Shown here in pieces: positions 9,436 through 18,528 of a stretch of 55,875 nt of DNA. The stretch is from Clostridia bacterium (lineage in GTDB: Bacteria > Bacillota > Clostridia > UMGS1883): the NCBI GenBank assembly GCA_030527235.1, contig JAUNBL010000009.1:1-55875 (forward strand), read 5' to 3'. Numbering within the stretch: position 1 is the first letter of the stretch; each line of letters opens with the position of its first letter. The notes under the pieces were generated by a model. It made no database searches. It worked only from the letters and a program-made list of their open reading frames with translations, and was not told where the DNA came from. The position numbers were made by a program, and so were the translations under genes.

Positions 9436-9511
9436 GCCGGTGTAGCTCAGTTGGTAGAGCAGCTCATTCGTAATGAGCAGGTCGCGGGTTCGAGTCCCTT
9501 CACCGGCTCCA
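9436..9511 (+). tRNA. tRNA-Thr (anticodon CGT)
   Basis: This is a complete cloverleaf. The acceptor stem GCCGGTG pairs with CACCGGC. The anticodon stem GCTCA/TGAGC encloses loop TTCGTAA, giving anticodon CGT (reads ACG). The T arm contains GGTTCGAGTCC, the discriminator base is T, and CCA is encoded. It has its own promoter and terminator. Confidence 0.98.
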
Positions 9512-9516
9512 AAAAT

Positions 9517-9560
9517 CACGGCATTGGCATTTGCTCAGAGCAATGTCAAGCCGTGTTTTT
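9517..9560 (+). terminator. Terminator after tRNA-Thr
   Basis: CACGGC pairs with GCCGTG, with further inner pairing around TTGCTCAGAGCAA, followed by T5. Confidence 0.85.
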
Positions 9561-9580
9561 GTATATTAAAAGGAGTTGAG

Positions 9581-10351
9581 ATGTTGAACAAGCAAATCAC
9601 AATCTCAAACTTAAAGATAAGCTATATTGACGAAGGTGAGGGTGAGCCGGTTCTCATCCTCCACGGCTGGGGTGCGAACAAGGAGATGTTTTCGTCCGTT
9701 GTTGCGCATCTTTCCAAAAAGTACCGCGTTGTTGTGCCTGACCTTCCGGGCTTTGGGGAGTCGCAGGAACCGCCAAAAGCATGGTGTGTTGCGGATTACG
9801 GCGTGTTTGCTGATGAGTTTATTAAAACGCTTGGTCTTAAAAACGCGGTTTGGATGGCGCATTCTTTCGGCGGCAGAATTGTTTTGAAAATCGCTCCGTG
9901 GTGTACGTATGCTCCAAAAAAAATAATTCTTGTCGCAAGCGCGGGAATAAAACCGAAACGCGGTCCTAAATACTACGTTAAGGTATATTCGTATAAATTG
10001 GCAAAACGGCTGCTGACACTCCCCGGACTGTCACGTTTTACAAAAAAAGCGTATGATAGGTTTAGGAGCAAAGCCGGCAGCACAGATTACAAAAATGCCT
10101 CTGACGTTATGCGTGCTACGCTGAGCCTTACAGTGAACGAGGATTTGCGAGGTAATTTACCTAAAATCAAGCAGAGTACGCTGCTTGTCTGGGGCGACTG
10201 TGATAGCGCAACACCTATTTCGGACGCGCGGCTTATGGAGTCTTTGCTGCCTGACTGCGGGCTGGCCGTGCTTGAAGGCGGAACTCATTTCGCGTTTTTG
10301 GAGCAGAACGGAAGATTCTTGAATATTATAGATTACTTTTTGGAGCATTAA
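9581..10351 (+). CDS. Alpha/beta hydrolase beside murF
   Basis: This is a 256-residue alpha/beta-hydrolase. The catalytic triad is recognisable: nucleophile Ser in AHSFGGR, Asp in LVWGDCDSATP and His in GGTHFAFLE. The oxyanion region is LHGWGANKEMF. The substrate is unknown. The gene abuts murF and ddl, an arrangement I associate with Clostridia, which suggests a peptidoglycan- or envelope-linked role without proving it. Start ATG 9581 follows AAAGGAGTTGAG. The open frame upstream runs through the tRNA and was discarded. Confidence 0.88.
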   Translation: MLNKQITISNLKISYIDEGEGEPVLILHGWGANKEMFSSVVAHLSKKYRVVVPDLPGFGESQEPPKAWCVADYGVFADEFIKTLGLKNAVWMAHSFGGRIVLKIAPWCTYAPKKIILVASAGIKPKRGPKYYVKVYSYKLAKRLLTLPGLSRFTKKAYDRFRSKAGSTDYKNASDVMRATLSLTVNEDLRGNLPKIKQSTLLVWGDCDSATPISDARLMESLLPDCGLAVLEGGTHFAFLEQNGRFLNIIDYFLEH

Positions 10352-10352
10352 T

Positions 10353-11912
10353 ATGTTACTTTATCTGTCAACCTACATTTTTATTTCAATAGTGCTTGCA
10401 GGGCTGTTGCTGACCGGACGGCTGCGCCATTTTACGCACATTCTGCAGCTTAACTCATACTATAACAGCCGCTATGCGAAATATTTTCAGACGCACCTGA
10501 GCGAGGTGTTTTCTCTAAAAATGCTTATTCCGCTTGCGGCGTATTCTTTCGCCTTTTGGCGTGAAAGTCTCGTCCCGGCATTTATAGGCTACGCCCTGCT
10601 TTTCCTCGTGCTTGACATGCTTTCGCCGAAACAGCGAGAAAAGAAGCCGTTTGTTTTTACTCCGCGCGCAAAACGCCTGCTTTTTACCCAGGGCGCTATT
10701 TTGGCGCTGCTCTTTTTTGTGTGCTTTTTCGCCGGCAATCTTACACTTGTGGGTTTTCTGGTGATAGAGCTGCTATGCCCTCTTATCGTTTCGCTCGCAA
10801 ATGCTGTAAACGCACCCAAGGAAAAGAGAGTGAACGCCGCATTTACCGATAAGGCAAAAACTAAAATCGGCAAATGCAAAGATTTGAAGGTTATTGGAAT
10901 CACCGGCAGTTTTGGCAAGACGAGCATGAAAAATTTCATTACGCAAATTCTTTCCCTGAGGTTTGACACGCTGATGACACCGGGCAGTTTTAACACCACA
11001 ATGGGCGTTGTGCGGACTATAAACGAAAAGCTTTCCCCGCTCACAGATGTTTTCGTTTGTGAGATGGGCGCTAAAAACATTGGCGATGTCAGGGAAATAT
11101 GTGATATTGTACATCCTGATATAGCCGTCATAACAGCCATAGGTGAAATGCATCTTGACACATTTAAGAGTGTGGACAACGTTGTTAAAGCCAAGTTTGA
11201 ACTTGCCGATGCAGTAGAAAAAGAAGGGACTGTATTCTTAAATTACGATAATGAGTATATAAGGAGCCGCTCCGTTACCGGAAAGACTGTGACTTACGGC
11301 GTTTTTCCCGGCTGTGATTTTCGCGCTGTAAACATTCGCCAAACGCAAACCGGAAGTGAATTTGAAATAGAGCATGCCGGCGTTAAATCGCCTTTTAAGT
11401 CAAAGCTTCTTGGACTGCATAATGTGCAGAACCTCACCGGAGCGATAGCAGTTGCGGCGCATTTAGGGCTTGAGATGAAGGAAATTGCGCTTGCTGTGCG
11501 GCGCATAGAAGCAATAGAGCACAGGCTGCAGATTAAGGGTGCCGCGGGAATTACGCTTATTGACGATGCTTACAATTCAAACCCCGAAGGCGCTAAATAC
11601 GCGCTGGAGGTTTTGAAAAACTTTGACGGATACCGTATCGTCATAACTCCGGGCATGGTTGAACTGGGTGAGCGCTCATATGAGCTGAATCGCGCATTGG
11701 GCCGAACTGCGGCGCAGTGTGCCGATTATATCATTGTTGTGGGCGAGATTAACCTGCGCGCGATTGCCGACGGCGCGCGGGAAGCCAATGTTGACGAGCG
11801 CCGGTTTTACGCCGCAAAAGATATAAGCGATGCGCTTAATCAAATGCGCGCGATTAACGCTGAAAAGAAAGTGGTTCTGCTGGAAAACGATTTGCCCGAT
11901 AATTATTTATAG
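10353..11912 (+). CDS. murF: MurF-type UDP-MurNAc-tripeptide:D-Ala-D-Ala ligase with membrane N-terminus
   Basis: This Mur ligase adds D-Ala-D-Ala to UDP-MurNAc-tripeptide. The ATP loop is GITGSFGKTSMKNF, followed by FNTTMGVVRTIN, the central EMGAKNIGDV motif and the C-terminal domain signature DDAYNSNPEGAKYAL. Residues 1 to about 150 are unusual: several transmembrane helices replace the classical UDP-binding domain. This membrane-tethered MurF form occurs in Clostridia and probably keeps precursor synthesis at the membrane. Length is 519 residues versus about 450 for E. coli. ddl, which makes its dipeptide substrate, follows after 11 bases. Confidence 0.88.
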   Translation: MLLYLSTYIFISIVLAGLLLTGRLRHFTHILQLNSYYNSRYAKYFQTHLSEVFSLKMLIPLAAYSFAFWRESLVPAFIGYALLFLVLDMLSPKQREKKPFVFTPRAKRLLFTQGAILALLFFVCFFAGNLTLVGFLVIELLCPLIVSLANAVNAPKEKRVNAAFTDKAKTKIGKCKDLKVIGITGSFGKTSMKNFITQILSLRFDTLMTPGSFNTTMGVVRTINEKLSPLTDVFVCEMGAKNIGDVREICDIVHPDIAVITAIGEMHLDTFKSVDNVVKAKFELADAVEKEGTVFLNYDNEYIRSRSVTGKTVTYGVFPGCDFRAVNIRQTQTGSEFEIEHAGVKSPFKSKLLGLHNVQNLTGAIAVAAHLGLEMKEIALAVRRIEAIEHRLQIKGAAGITLIDDAYNSNPEGAKYALEVLKNFDGYRIVITPGMVELGERSYELNRALGRTAAQCADYIIVVGEINLRAIADGAREANVDERRFYAAKDISDALNQMRAINAEKKVVLLENDLPDNYL

Positions 11913-11923
11913 GAGGTAACAGC

Positions 11924-13108
11924 ATGAAAATATCAGTAGGAGTCCTCTTTGGCGGAAAAAGCGTGGAACATGAGGTTTCAGTAATTTCCGCAGTACAGGC
12001 GATGAATGCGCTGGATAGTGAAAAGTACGACGTTGTGCCGATTTATATTACAAAGGATAACTTGCTTTATACGAGCGCCGAAATGCTTGATATTAAGGCA
12101 TTCACAAATATTGAAGGGCTTCTTGCAAGAAGTGAGAACGTGTTTTTGTCGCGTGAGGGCGAACGTGTTGTCCTCACTCGTGTGAGACCTAAAAAATTTG
12201 GCGGGAATGCTGTTGCATACGCTGACATATTTTTGCCCGTCGTACACGGCACCAATGTGGAAGACGGTACGCTGGCGGGTTTTCTTGAAATGATAGGCGC
12301 GCCGTACTGCGGCTGTGATGTTGCCTCAAGTGCAATAGGGATGGACAAATACGCGCAGAAGGTATTGCTTCGTGACGCAGGAGTCAATGTGCTTGATGCC
12401 GTATGCTTTTTTGGAAAAGATTTTTTTCGTGACCCGGGTCCCGTTGTGGCGGAAATTGAGCGGAAGTTCGGCTATCCAGCAATTGTAAAACCCTTAAACT
12501 CCGGCAGCAGTGTGGGAATTTGCGTGGCGCACGATAAGGAAGCGCTGTTTGACGCGATAGAGGAAGCGTCGGCGTATTCGCCGCGTGTTTTGGTTGAAAG
12601 AGCGATAGTAAATCTGCGGGAAATTAACTGTTCCGTGTTGGGCGACGCGGAAAACGTGCGCGCAAGCGTTTTGGAGGAGCCGCTTTCAACCGGTGATATT
12701 TTGGCATATGATGACAAATACCGCGGCGGGTCAAGTAAGGGGATGAGTTCCCTTTCGCGCAAAATCCCCGCAGAGGTGACTTCAGAACAGGAAAAAGCGA
12801 TTAAGACTATGTGCATCAAGGCATTCAAAGCTTTAGGCTGCTGCGGCGTTGTCAGGATAGACACTATGATTGACGCAGACACGGGAGAAATTTATTTTAA
12901 CGAAATAAATACCATTCCCGGTTCTCTGGCGTTTTATCTTTGGGAAGAGGCGGGTCTTTCGTTTACAGACATGCTGGACGAAGTTATAGCGCTGGGCAAA
13001 AAACGGTCGAGAGAACGCCGTGCACTCACTTTCAGCTATGATGTGAACTTGCTTTCCGAAGTAGGAGCCAGGGGCATTAAAGGCGCTAAGGGTAAAAACG
13101 GAAGATAG
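11924..13108 (+). CDS. ddl: D-alanine–D-alanine ligase
   Basis: This ATP-grasp enzyme makes the D-Ala-D-Ala dipeptide for peptidoglycan. Visible motifs are VLFGGKSVEHEVSVISA, VVHGTNVEDG, the ATP-grasp PAIVKPLNSGSSVGI and the metal site NEINTIPG. The omega loop region (AYDDKYRGG...KGMSSLSRKIP) resembles the D-Ala-D-Ala type with a Tyr, not the VanA lactate-type loop. A C-terminal extension of about 30 residues is basic and looks unstructured (ARGIKGAKGKNGR). Start ATG 11924 follows AGGAGGTAACAGC. It is likely co-transcribed with murF. Confidence 0.95.
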   Translation: MKISVGVLFGGKSVEHEVSVISAVQAMNALDSEKYDVVPIYITKDNLLYTSAEMLDIKAFTNIEGLLARSENVFLSREGERVVLTRVRPKKFGGNAVAYADIFLPVVHGTNVEDGTLAGFLEMIGAPYCGCDVASSAIGMDKYAQKVLLRDAGVNVLDAVCFFGKDFFRDPGPVVAEIERKFGYPAIVKPLNSGSSVGICVAHDKEALFDAIEEASAYSPRVLVERAIVNLREINCSVLGDAENVRASVLEEPLSTGDILAYDDKYRGGSSKGMSSLSRKIPAEVTSEQEKAIKTMCIKAFKALGCCGVVRIDTMIDADTGEIYFNEINTIPGSLAFYLWEEAGLSFTDMLDEVIALGKKRSRERRALTFSYDVNLLSEVGARGIKGAKGKNGR

Positions 13109-13119
13109 GGGTCTGAAAA

Positions 13120-13761
13120 ATGAGTATTCTCGCAAGCGTTGCCGAAATGATAGGCGTTGTGGCGGCCGCAACATCAGGTACGCTGCTTGGACTGCGTAAA
13201 AATTTTGATATGTTCGGGGTAATTTTTCTTGCTATTATCACAACCATCGGCGGAGGAATAATTCGCGATGTGTTCCTCGGTCATTTGCCTCCTCGCGCGT
13301 TTGAAAACCCTGCGTTTGTGGCAGTGGCGACGGCAGTGGCACTTTTTGTCGCGGTATTTTACAAAGTAATAAAAAACCCGATTATTGAGGGGATGGCACA
13401 GGGCATTTTGTATTTCGATGCCATAGGTCTCGGTTCATTTTGCGCAATCGGGTTTTATTATGCTATATGCGATGGTGCAAACAGCGGATTCCTTGTAGTA
13501 ACGGTTGCCGTATTCACGGGGATTGGCGGCGGTATGCTGCGAGACATTCTCGCGAACCGCATCCCCTTTGTCTTAAAACGCGATATCTATGCAATGGCGG
13601 CGGTTATCGGCGCGCTTGCTGCGTATCTGCTTCACCCATATGTAGGAGCGGACGCGGCGCTTTACATATGTATGTGTATTACAACGCTCATCCGCGTGCT
13701 TGCTTTGAAATTTGACATACAGCTCCCGCCGTTTATGATTGATATAAACAGGGGACGATAA
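13120..13761 (+). CDS. TRIC/UPF0126-family membrane channel protein
   Basis: This is a 213-residue membrane protein with about seven hydrophobic segments and an internal duplication. The signature GGGIIRDVFLG in the first half recurs as GGGMLRDILANRIP in the second, which defines the UPF0126/TRIC family (trimeric cation channels). Its physiological role in bacteria is unresolved; potassium permeability is proposed for homologues. It lies 11 bases after ddl and one base before iorA, so it is in the same transcription unit. Confidence 0.88.
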   Translation: MSILASVAEMIGVVAAATSGTLLGLRKNFDMFGVIFLAIITTIGGGIIRDVFLGHLPPRAFENPAFVAVATAVALFVAVFYKVIKNPIIEGMAQGILYFDAIGLGSFCAIGFYYAICDGANSGFLVVTVAVFTGIGGGMLRDILANRIPFVLKRDIYAMAAVIGALAAYLLHPYVGADAALYICMCITTLIRVLALKFDIQLPPFMIDINRGR

Positions 13762-13762
13762 A

Positions 13763-15577
13763 ATGCTCTCTGAAAGGAATTTGATGGTGATGAAGAAATT
13801 TTTGATGGGTAACGAAGCGATTGCGCACGGTGCGCTTGACGCAGGTGTGACATTCGTTTCAGGCTACCCCGGCACCCCGTCCACCGAGGTGCTCGAGTGT
13901 GTCGCGAGAGAAAAGAGCGCAGATGTCTATGTGGAATGGTCCGTCAATGAAAAGAGCGCGCTCGAAATTGCCGCCGGAGCCTCTTATTCGGGAGCGCGTG
14001 TAATGGTAACCATGAAGCAAGTCGGATTAAATGTCGCTTCAGACCCGCTTATGAGCCTTGAATACATCGGGATAAAGGGCGGCATGGTTATTGTTGTCGC
14101 AGATGACCCCGGACCGATTTCCTCGCAGACAGAACAGGATACGCGCCGTTTTTCACAGTTTTCAAAGGTGCCGCTGCTTGACCCGGCGACCCCGGAGGAA
14201 GCGTATGAAATGACGCGAGATACGTTTGATATTTCGGAAAAATACCGCACACCGGTAATAATCCGTCCCACAACTCGTGTTTCACACTCATGTGCCGATG
14301 TAACCCTTCGCCCCGCAGCTGCGCCTCAAAAGGGCAGCGGTTTTGTAAAGGGCAAGGAGTGGGTGATTTTTCCGCGTACATCGTATTTGAACCATGTCAG
14401 AATTGCCAAGCGTGATGTTGAGTTGGCGCATGAATTTTCTTCCTATCGCTATAATACAGAAGAAGGCGAGGGAAGGCGTGCAATAGCCACCGGAGGTGTG
14501 CCGTATTTGTACACGCGGGAAGCGCTTGCTCTTCTCGGACAGGAACAGTGCAAGGTGTTTCGTGTGGCAACGCCGTATCCCTTCCCGGAGGCGGCGGCGC
14601 TGAAATTTCTGGAAAGCGTGGATGAGGTTCTAATTGCCGAAGAACTTGACGATACAATAGAGCATTATTTAATATATCTTATAGGGAAATACCGTCTTAA
14701 TGTTTCCGTGCGCGGCAGAGCCGATGGTTTTATGCCGTCCGCCGGTGAGCTCAGTACAGAAATAATCAAGCAAAAAGCGGCGGAGTTTTTGGAAATAAAA
14801 GCTGATACGCATGAAGCCGCAGCGCCGGAGGAGCTTCCCGTACGTCCGCCAGTGCTCTGTGCAGGCTGCCCGCACAGAGCGTCGTTTTTCGCGGTAAAGG
14901 AGGCAATGAAGGGACGCAAGGCCATCTTTTCGGGCGACATAGGATGCTATACACTGGGAAATGCCGCGCCGCTTGACGCGGTGGATACGTGTCTTTGCAT
15001 GGGAGCGGGAATCACTATAGCGCAAGGTATTCATACAATTCAGCCGGACAGTGTGAATTTTGCCTTTATAGGAGACTCAACTTTTTTTCATACAGGAATT
15101 GCCGGAGTAGTGAACGCAGTATATAACGACCACGACATAGTAATAGTCGTGCTTGATAATTCGACAACCGCAATGACAGGTCATCAGCCGCATCCGGGTA
15201 CAGGTAGAACAGTGACCGGAGAGGTTAGCGAAAAAATAAGCGTGTATAATGTCCTTTCAGCAATCGGTGTTAAATGTATCAAACGCGCTGACCCGCTTGA
15301 TTTAGAAGCGGCGAAAAAAGCTGTAATCCAGGCTGCGGATTTTCATGGAGTGAGCGCGGTATTGTTTGAGTCGCCGTGCGCGGCGCTTTTCAAGAGCGAA
15401 AAAAGATGCGTCGTAAACGATAAGTGTGTGGGCTGCCGTGCGTGCATAAACAAGCTGGGCTGCCCTGCGATATCGTTCGAAAATTCGCGAGCTGTGATAG
15501 ATGTAACACTGTGCAGCGGCTGTACTCTTTGTACGCAGGTTTGCCCATGCGGTGCGATTGAAACAGAGGAGGCGTAA
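13763..15577 (+). CDS. iorA: Indolepyruvate:ferredoxin oxidoreductase, alpha subunit
   Basis: IorA with IorB oxidatively decarboxylates arylpyruvates to aryl-acetyl-CoA and reduces ferredoxin, in aromatic amino acid fermentation. The N-terminal pyrimidine domain (GYPGTPSTEVLE) is followed by the TPP-binding domain (GDIGCYTLG; GDSTFFHTG; LDNSTTAMTGHQPHPGTG). The C-terminus carries two [4Fe-4S] ferredoxin motifs (CVGCRACINKLGC and CSGCTLCTQVCPC). Its length of 604 residues is normal. ATG 13763 has AGGGG 8 bases upstream. The in-frame ATGs 13784 and 13790 are also preceded by GAAAGGA and cannot be excluded. Confidence 0.95.
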   Translation: MLSERNLMVMKKFLMGNEAIAHGALDAGVTFVSGYPGTPSTEVLECVAREKSADVYVEWSVNEKSALEIAAGASYSGARVMVTMKQVGLNVASDPLMSLEYIGIKGGMVIVVADDPGPISSQTEQDTRRFSQFSKVPLLDPATPEEAYEMTRDTFDISEKYRTPVIIRPTTRVSHSCADVTLRPAAAPQKGSGFVKGKEWVIFPRTSYLNHVRIAKRDVELAHEFSSYRYNTEEGEGRRAIATGGVPYLYTREALALLGQEQCKVFRVATPYPFPEAAALKFLESVDEVLIAEELDDTIEHYLIYLIGKYRLNVSVRGRADGFMPSAGELSTEIIKQKAAEFLEIKADTHEAAAPEELPVRPPVLCAGCPHRASFFAVKEAMKGRKAIFSGDIGCYTLGNAAPLDAVDTCLCMGAGITIAQGIHTIQPDSVNFAFIGDSTFFHTGIAGVVNAVYNDHDIVIVVLDNSTTAMTGHQPHPGTGRTVTGEVSEKISVYNVLSAIGVKCIKRADPLDLEAAKKAVIQAADFHGVSAVLFESPCAALFKSEKRCVVNDKCVGCRACINKLGCPAISFENSRAVIDVTLCSGCTLCTQVCPCGAIETEEA

Positions 15578-15579
15578 AA

Positions 15580-16158
15580 ATGAATATAGTTCTTTCCGGA
15601 GTCGGCGGACAGGGAATAGTGCTTGCATCGAAGCTTATTGCAAAAGCCGCTATGAACGCCGGCAAAAGAGTCCGGACGGCGGAAACGATAGGAATGGCGC
15701 AGCGCGGCGGCTGTGTTGTAAGCCATGTCAGAATTGGGGACTCATATTCTCCAATTGTGCCGCTCGGCGAGGCGGATACGCTGATAGGTTTTGAGCCGTT
15801 TGAGGCGGCAAGAGCGTTGGCTTATTTGAAAGAAGGCGGCACGGTAGTTGTCAGCAGCAGAGCAATTATGCCTGTGACTGCGTCGCTTGGTATGCAGACG
15901 CTTGATGCGGAAAAGGCTCTTGAATTTCTCAGACATAATGCCCGTGTTGTCGTTGTCGATGCGCAAAAGGCGCAGGAGCTTTATGGCGCCAAAACTCTCA
16001 ACATGGCGCTACTTGGGGCTGCTGCACGCGATAATGCGCTTCCGGTAGGAATACAGGAGATAGAGTGCGCTATACGCGAGAGCGTGAAACCACAGTTTGT
16101 GAAAATGAATATCAAAGCGCTGCACCACAAATTTATAGAAACTAAAAACTATAAATAA
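15580..16158 (+). CDS. iorB: Indolepyruvate:ferredoxin oxidoreductase, beta subunit
   Basis: This is the gamma-type catalytic partner of IorA (192 residues). The N-terminal GVGGQGIVLASKLIAKAA and AETIGMAQRGGCVVSHVRIG motifs are family hallmarks. It follows iorA by two bases with a GAGGAGG ribosome binding site. No clear terminator follows; the rplU promoter begins 8 bases after its stop. Confidence 0.95.
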   Translation: MNIVLSGVGGQGIVLASKLIAKAAMNAGKRVRTAETIGMAQRGGCVVSHVRIGDSYSPIVPLGEADTLIGFEPFEAARALAYLKEGGTVVVSSRAIMPVTASLGMQTLDAEKALEFLRHNARVVVVDAQKAQELYGAKTLNMALLGAAARDNALPVGIQEIECAIRESVKPQFVKMNIKALHHKFIETKNYK

Positions 16159-16165
16159 AAAACAC

Positions 16166-16194
16166 TTGACATTCTGTAAAAGTTGTGCTATCAT
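16166..16194 (+). promoter_or_regulatory. SigA-type promoter for rplU operon
   Basis: TTGACA (16166–16171), 17-base spacer, TATCAT (16189–16194). Confidence 0.85.
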
Positions 16195-16198
16195 ACTG

Positions 16199-16278
16199 CA
16201 GTAACCGCTCGGAGAAGGTTAAAAAAGGTTTTACCTGCCTTGCTTTGGCGAGTCCATAAAAATGGGAGGTGCTACAGT
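16199..16278 (+). ncRNA. Ribosomal protein L21 leader (candidate)
   Basis: The 80-base untranslated leader before rplU contains CCGCTCGGAGAAGGTT, a pairing partner TTTTACC, then CTGCCTTGCTTTGGCGAG and the ribosome binding site. This resembles from memory the Firmicutes L21 leader, an autoregulatory mRNA element for L21/L27. A covariance-model search was not possible. Confidence 0.6.
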
Positions 16279-16590
16279 ATGTACGCAATTATTAAAACAG
16301 GCGGAAAACAGTATCAGGTTAAGGTAGGCGACGTAGTCTTTGTCGAAAAGCTTGATGCTCCGGTGGATTCCGCAGTGGTGTTTGACGAAGTTTTGGCTCT
16401 CAATAACGATACAGCTTTTACGGCGGGAACGCCTACGGTTCAGGGAGCAAGTGTAGAGGGAAAGGTTCTCTCACAGGCGAAGAGCAAAAAAGTCATCGTT
16501 TTTAAGTACAAGGCTAAAAAAGGGTATCGCAACAAAGCGGGTCATCGTCAGCCTTATACAAAAGTTGAAATTACGGCAATTAACGCGTAG
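16279..16590 (+). CDS. rplU: 50S ribosomal protein L21
   Basis: This is a 103-residue 23S rRNA-binding protein. It begins [18 protein letters not shown] and ends with the L21 signature [17 protein letters not shown]. Start ATG 16279 follows GGGAGGTGCTACAGT. The longer open frame from 16183 lies in the leader. The order rplU–prp–rpmA is the standard Firmicutes arrangement. Confidence 0.98.
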   Translation: MYAIIKTGGKQYQVKVGDVVFVEKLDAPVDSAVVFDEVLALNNDTAFTAGTPTVQGASVEGKVLSQAKSKKVIVFKYKAKKGYRNKAGHRQPYTKVEITAINA

Positions 16591-16592
16591 CA

Positions 16593-16907
16593 ATGATTAT
16601 GTTTAAGATTTGCCGCGAGGATGGCGGCATTATTACAGAGTTGACAGTTCGCGGACATGCAGAATACGCAAATAAGGGGCGCGATATAGTTTGTGCAGCG
16701 GCGACTACCGCGCTTTGGATGGCAGTTTCGCATATTGAACGCGCTTCTCTTGCGAAGGTGAAAACTGTAGACGAGGAAGGCTATGTGAACTGTATCATCT
16801 CACCGCAGCGCGAAGAAGGGGCGGATGTGCTCTTGGACGCGCTGGTGGAATGTATGCGCGCTCTTGCGGCGCAGTATCCGAAAAATCTTTTCATTACGGA
16901 GGTGTAG
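16593..16907 (+). CDS. prp: Ribosomal-processing cysteine protease Prp
   Basis: Prp removes the N-terminal extension of L27 so that ribosomes become functional. Catalytic His22 (RGHAEYA) and Cys34 (DIVCAAAT) are at the positions reported for the Staphylococcus enzyme, counting from ATG 16593. The protein is 104 residues. It sits between rplU and its substrate gene rpmA, whose product here does carry the cleavable extension. Confidence 0.94.
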   Translation: MIMFKICREDGGIITELTVRGHAEYANKGRDIVCAAATTALWMAVSHIERASLAKVKTVDEEGYVNCIISPQREEGADVLLDALVECMRALAAQYPKNLFITEV

Positions 16908-16912
16908 AGAAA

Positions 16913-17191
16913 ATGTTTGCACTTGATATTCAGTTATTTGCTCATAAAAAAGGTGTGGGTTCCACAAAGAACGGCCGTGATAGTGAGTCCAAGCGTCTGG
17001 GAGCTAAAAGGGCTGACGGGCAGAGTGTGCTTGCCGGCAATATTCTTGTTCGCCAGAGGGGGACAAAAATCCACCCTGGGATTAATGTTGGACGCGGAAG
17101 CGATGATACGCTTTTTGCTCTTTGCGACGGAAAGGTTCGTTTTGAGAGAAAAGGTAAAGACAAGAAACAAGTTTCGGTTTATTCCGCTTGA
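16913..17191 (+). CDS. rpmA: 50S ribosomal protein L27 with Prp-cleaved extension
   Basis: L27 lies near the peptidyl transferase centre. The protein starts [20 protein letters not shown]. The extension MFALDIQLF matches the Prp recognition sequence, with cleavage expected between Phe9 and Ala10 to expose AHKKG. The rest ([25 protein letters not shown]) is standard L27; total 92 residues. Start ATG 16913 follows GGAGGTGTAGAGAA. Confidence 0.97.
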   Translation: MFALDIQLFAHKKGVGSTKNGRDSESKRLGAKRADGQSVLAGNILVRQRGTKIHPGINVGRGSDDTLFALCDGKVRFERKGKDKKQVSVYSA

Positions 17192-17203
17192 TTTTGCATT
17201 GAC

Positions 17204-17236
17204 AAAAATCCCAGAGTTATCTCGGGATTTTTTGTT
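17204..17236 (+). terminator. Terminator after rpmA
   Basis: AATCCC-GAG pairs with CTC-GGGATT (one bulged A), followed by a T-rich run. obgE starts 13 bases later, so partial read-through is likely. Confidence 0.75.
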
Positions 17237-17249
17237 TTGAGAGGTAAAT

Positions 17250-18515
17250 ATGTTTGTTGACATCGCGCAGATTTTTGTGAAGTCGGGCAGCGGAGGCAAC
17301 GGTCTGGTTTCTTTCAGACGTGAAAAGTACGTTCCCGCAGGAGGTCCGGATGGCGGCGACGGCGGACGCGGGGGCAGCGTAATCCTTCGTGTGGATACGT
17401 CGCTTACAACGCTTATGGATTTTCGCTATAAGCGTTCTTATTGTGCCCGAAACGGAGAGGATGGAAAACCGCGCAACTCCAAGGGCGCGGATGGAGAGGA
17501 TTTGTTCATCCATGTTCCCAGAGGCACCGTTGTACGAGACGCAGACAGCGGAAAAATCATTGTGGATATGTCCGAGGAAAACGGAGAATATATTATTGCA
17601 AAGGGCGGCGGCGGTGGCTGGGGAAACACACATTTTGCCACACCTACGCGCCAGGCGCCCAAATTTGCGAAAAATGGAATCGATGGTGAAGAAAAAAATA
17701 TTACACTGGAGCTAAAGCTTATTGCAGATGTTGCGCTGGCGGGGTTCCCGAATGTCGGGAAATCTACGCTGCTTGCGCGAGTAAGCGCGGCGCGCCCGAA
17801 AATTGCGGATTATCACTTTACCACGCTTTCGCCGAATCTCGGAGTAGTAAAAATAGATGAGGGCAAGAGCTTTGTCCTTGCCGACATTCCGGGGCTTATT
17901 GAAGGCGCTTCGGACGGAGTCGGGCTGGGACATGATTTTTTGCGCCATATAGAGCGCACAAGGCTTATTATTCATGTTGTAGATGTAACGGGACATGAGG
18001 GCAGAGACCCGATTGAGGACTTCGAGAAGATTAACGAGGAACTGCGCCTTTATAGCCCCGCCCTTGCCGAGCGTGAGATGATAGCGGCGGCGAACAAGAT
18101 TGATTCCGCCGCAAAAGAAAGCAGAGAGCGCTTTGCGAAATACATTTCCGCTAAAGGCTTGAAACTGTTTGAGATTTCCGCCGTAACCGGGGAGGGAGTG
18201 CGTGAGCTGATGCTGTACGCTCATTCGAGAATAGAGCAGCTGCCCCCGCTTACTGTGTTTGAAAGTGAGATTATTGAACAGCCGCGTGAGGAAGAAGTCC
18301 CGTTTGAAATCAGACGCGACAATGAGTTTTATGTGGTTGAGGGGCCGCTTATAATGCGGCTGCTTCGAGGAGTGAATTTTGAGGATGTTGACAGCCTGAA
18401 TTATTTTCAGCGAGCGCTTCGCCGCTTCGGCATCATAAGCGCGCTTGTCGAAAAAGGCGCCAGAGAAGGAGACAGCGTAAGGATGTACGATGCGGAATTT
18501 GACTTCATACAGTAA
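17250..18515 (+). CDS. obgE: Obg family GTPase
   Basis: Obg is an essential GTPase in 50S ribosome assembly and stress response. The N-terminal Obg fold is glycine-rich (GSGGNGLVSFRREKYVPAGG, then GGDGGRGG). The G domain has GFPNVGKST (G1), DIPGLIEGA (G3) and NKID (G4). The C-terminal OCT domain covers about residues 345–421. Length of 421 residues is typical for Gram-positives. Its place directly after rpmA is conserved in bacteria. Confidence 0.97.
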   Translation: MFVDIAQIFVKSGSGGNGLVSFRREKYVPAGGPDGGDGGRGGSVILRVDTSLTTLMDFRYKRSYCARNGEDGKPRNSKGADGEDLFIHVPRGTVVRDADSGKIIVDMSEENGEYIIAKGGGGGWGNTHFATPTRQAPKFAKNGIDGEEKNITLELKLIADVALAGFPNVGKSTLLARVSAARPKIADYHFTTLSPNLGVVKIDEGKSFVLADIPGLIEGASDGVGLGHDFLRHIERTRLIIHVVDVTGHEGRDPIEDFEKINEELRLYSPALAEREMIAAANKIDSAAKESRERFAKYISAKGLKLFEISAVTGEGVRELMLYAHSRIEQLPPLTVFESEIIEQPREEEVPFEIRRDNEFYVVEGPLIMRLLRGVNFEDVDSLNYFQRALRRFGIISALVEKGAREGDSVRMYDAEFDFIQ

Positions 18516-18528
18516 AGGATTTGCTGAG

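Noticed and set aside
11924..13108. Van-type D-Ala-D-Lac or D-Ala-D-Ser ligase
   Set aside because: The omega-loop region resembles ordinary D-Ala-D-Ala ligases and no vanH, vanX or vanT-like gene is nearby.
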